Assembly: GCA_047722935.1 (NCBI GenBank)
Contig: JBDNZS010000018.1
Span: 1-49,051 of the forward strand
DNA: 49,051 nucleotides
Direction of reading: 5' to 3'
DNA from: Ethanoligenens sp047722935
GTDB lineage: Bacteria; Bacillota; Clostridia; Oscillospirales; Ethanoligenentaceae
Shown: piece after piece, positions 49,021-49,051 of the stretch
Position numbering within the stretch: position 1 is the first letter of the stretch
Layout: the number at the start of each line of letters is the position of its first letter
The notes under the pieces: generated by a model
The model's input: the letters and a program-made list of their open reading frames with translations, nothing else
Database searches by the model: none
Told to the model about the DNA's origin: nothing
Translations under genes and position numbers: made by a program

Positions 49021-49049
49021 TTGTTTCGTAATCAATTTCATGGTATAAT
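49021..49049 (+). promoter_or_regulatory. Promoter reading out of the window
   Basis: TTGTTT (49021-49026), 17 bases, TATAAT (49044-49049). The gene it serves lies beyond the end. Confidence 0.65.
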
Positions 49050-49051
49050 GA

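Noticed and set aside
1..49051. tRNA, rRNA, CRISPR, phage or transposase genes
   Set aside because: None recognised; the only direct repeats of note are the protease repeats and the gap duplicate.

Overview
The window looks like a chromosomal contig from an anaerobic, moderately GC-rich Clostridia, most like the Oscillospiraceae/Ruminococcaceae (an Ethanoligenens-type fermenter is one guess; the genus cannot be fixed from sequence alone). Supporting signs are the mosaic of low-GC Gram-positive families (PyrR attenuation, MecA, DUF4364, RibU with an FMN riboswitch, c-di-GMP-I riboswitches), the [FeFe]-hydrogenase maturation genes, TTG/GTG starts behind strong Shine-Dalgarno sites, and many sigma-A promoters. 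No rRNA, tRNA, CRISPR array, phage or intact insertion sequence was seen. A 10-N assembly gap lies at 27892-27901.

Layout. 1-2.1 kb: MarR regulator and MFS drug exporter. 2.1-11.6 kb: pyrimidine operon pyrR-pyrC-pyrF-carA-carB-pyrK-pyrD behind a PyrR-type attenuator leader, with a small membrane protein at its end; pyrB and pyrE are not in the cluster. 11.7-16.5 kb: histidine phosphatase, ruvX, an RsmF-like rRNA methyltransferase, a degenerate EAL-HDOD protein and a YebC-family protein. 16.5-19.6 kb: queH and thiD (minus), a TetR regulator, a YgjP-type metallopeptidase. 19.8-23.8 kb: an unusual stand-alone [FeFe]-hydrogenase-like protein, then serC and serA with a structured serC leader. 23.9-29.1 kb: small glycine-zipper protein, DUF4015 protein, mecA, rpe, the assembly gap, and a ferredoxin-domain aldo/keto reductase. 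29.3-31.6 kb: nadB-nadC.

31.6-40.4 kb is the surface/regulatory part. A c-di-GMP-I (GEMM) riboswitch plus terminator precedes a secreted papain-family protease with three near-identical 342-bp repeats. It is followed by a GT2 glycosyltransferase, DUF4364, an FMN riboswitch with ribU, a nucleotidyltransferase, and an AT-rich pair (anchored SGWA-domain protein and DUF6056 polytopic membrane protein). 40.4-44.3 kb is a minus-strand hydE-aspA-hydF operon, which supplies [FeFe]-hydrogenase maturation and fits the hydrogenase-like gene at 19.8 kb. 44.5-49 kb holds a CBS-domain inorganic pyrophosphatase, an alpha/beta hydrolase and an iron-type alcohol dehydrogenase.

The strongest unexpected signal is a second c-di-GMP-I riboswitch on the minus strand at 46253-46328, with its own promoter and terminator but no recognisable gene behind it. 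With the protease riboswitch and the EAL-HDOD protein this points to a c-di-GMP-responsive surface programme, possibly including a c-di-GMP-controlled non-coding RNA. Other points of interest are the competing AT-rich inverted repeats in the pyr leader, the unusual hydrogenase motifs, and the gap, which appears to be a sequencing artefact at a 23-bp terminator hairpin.
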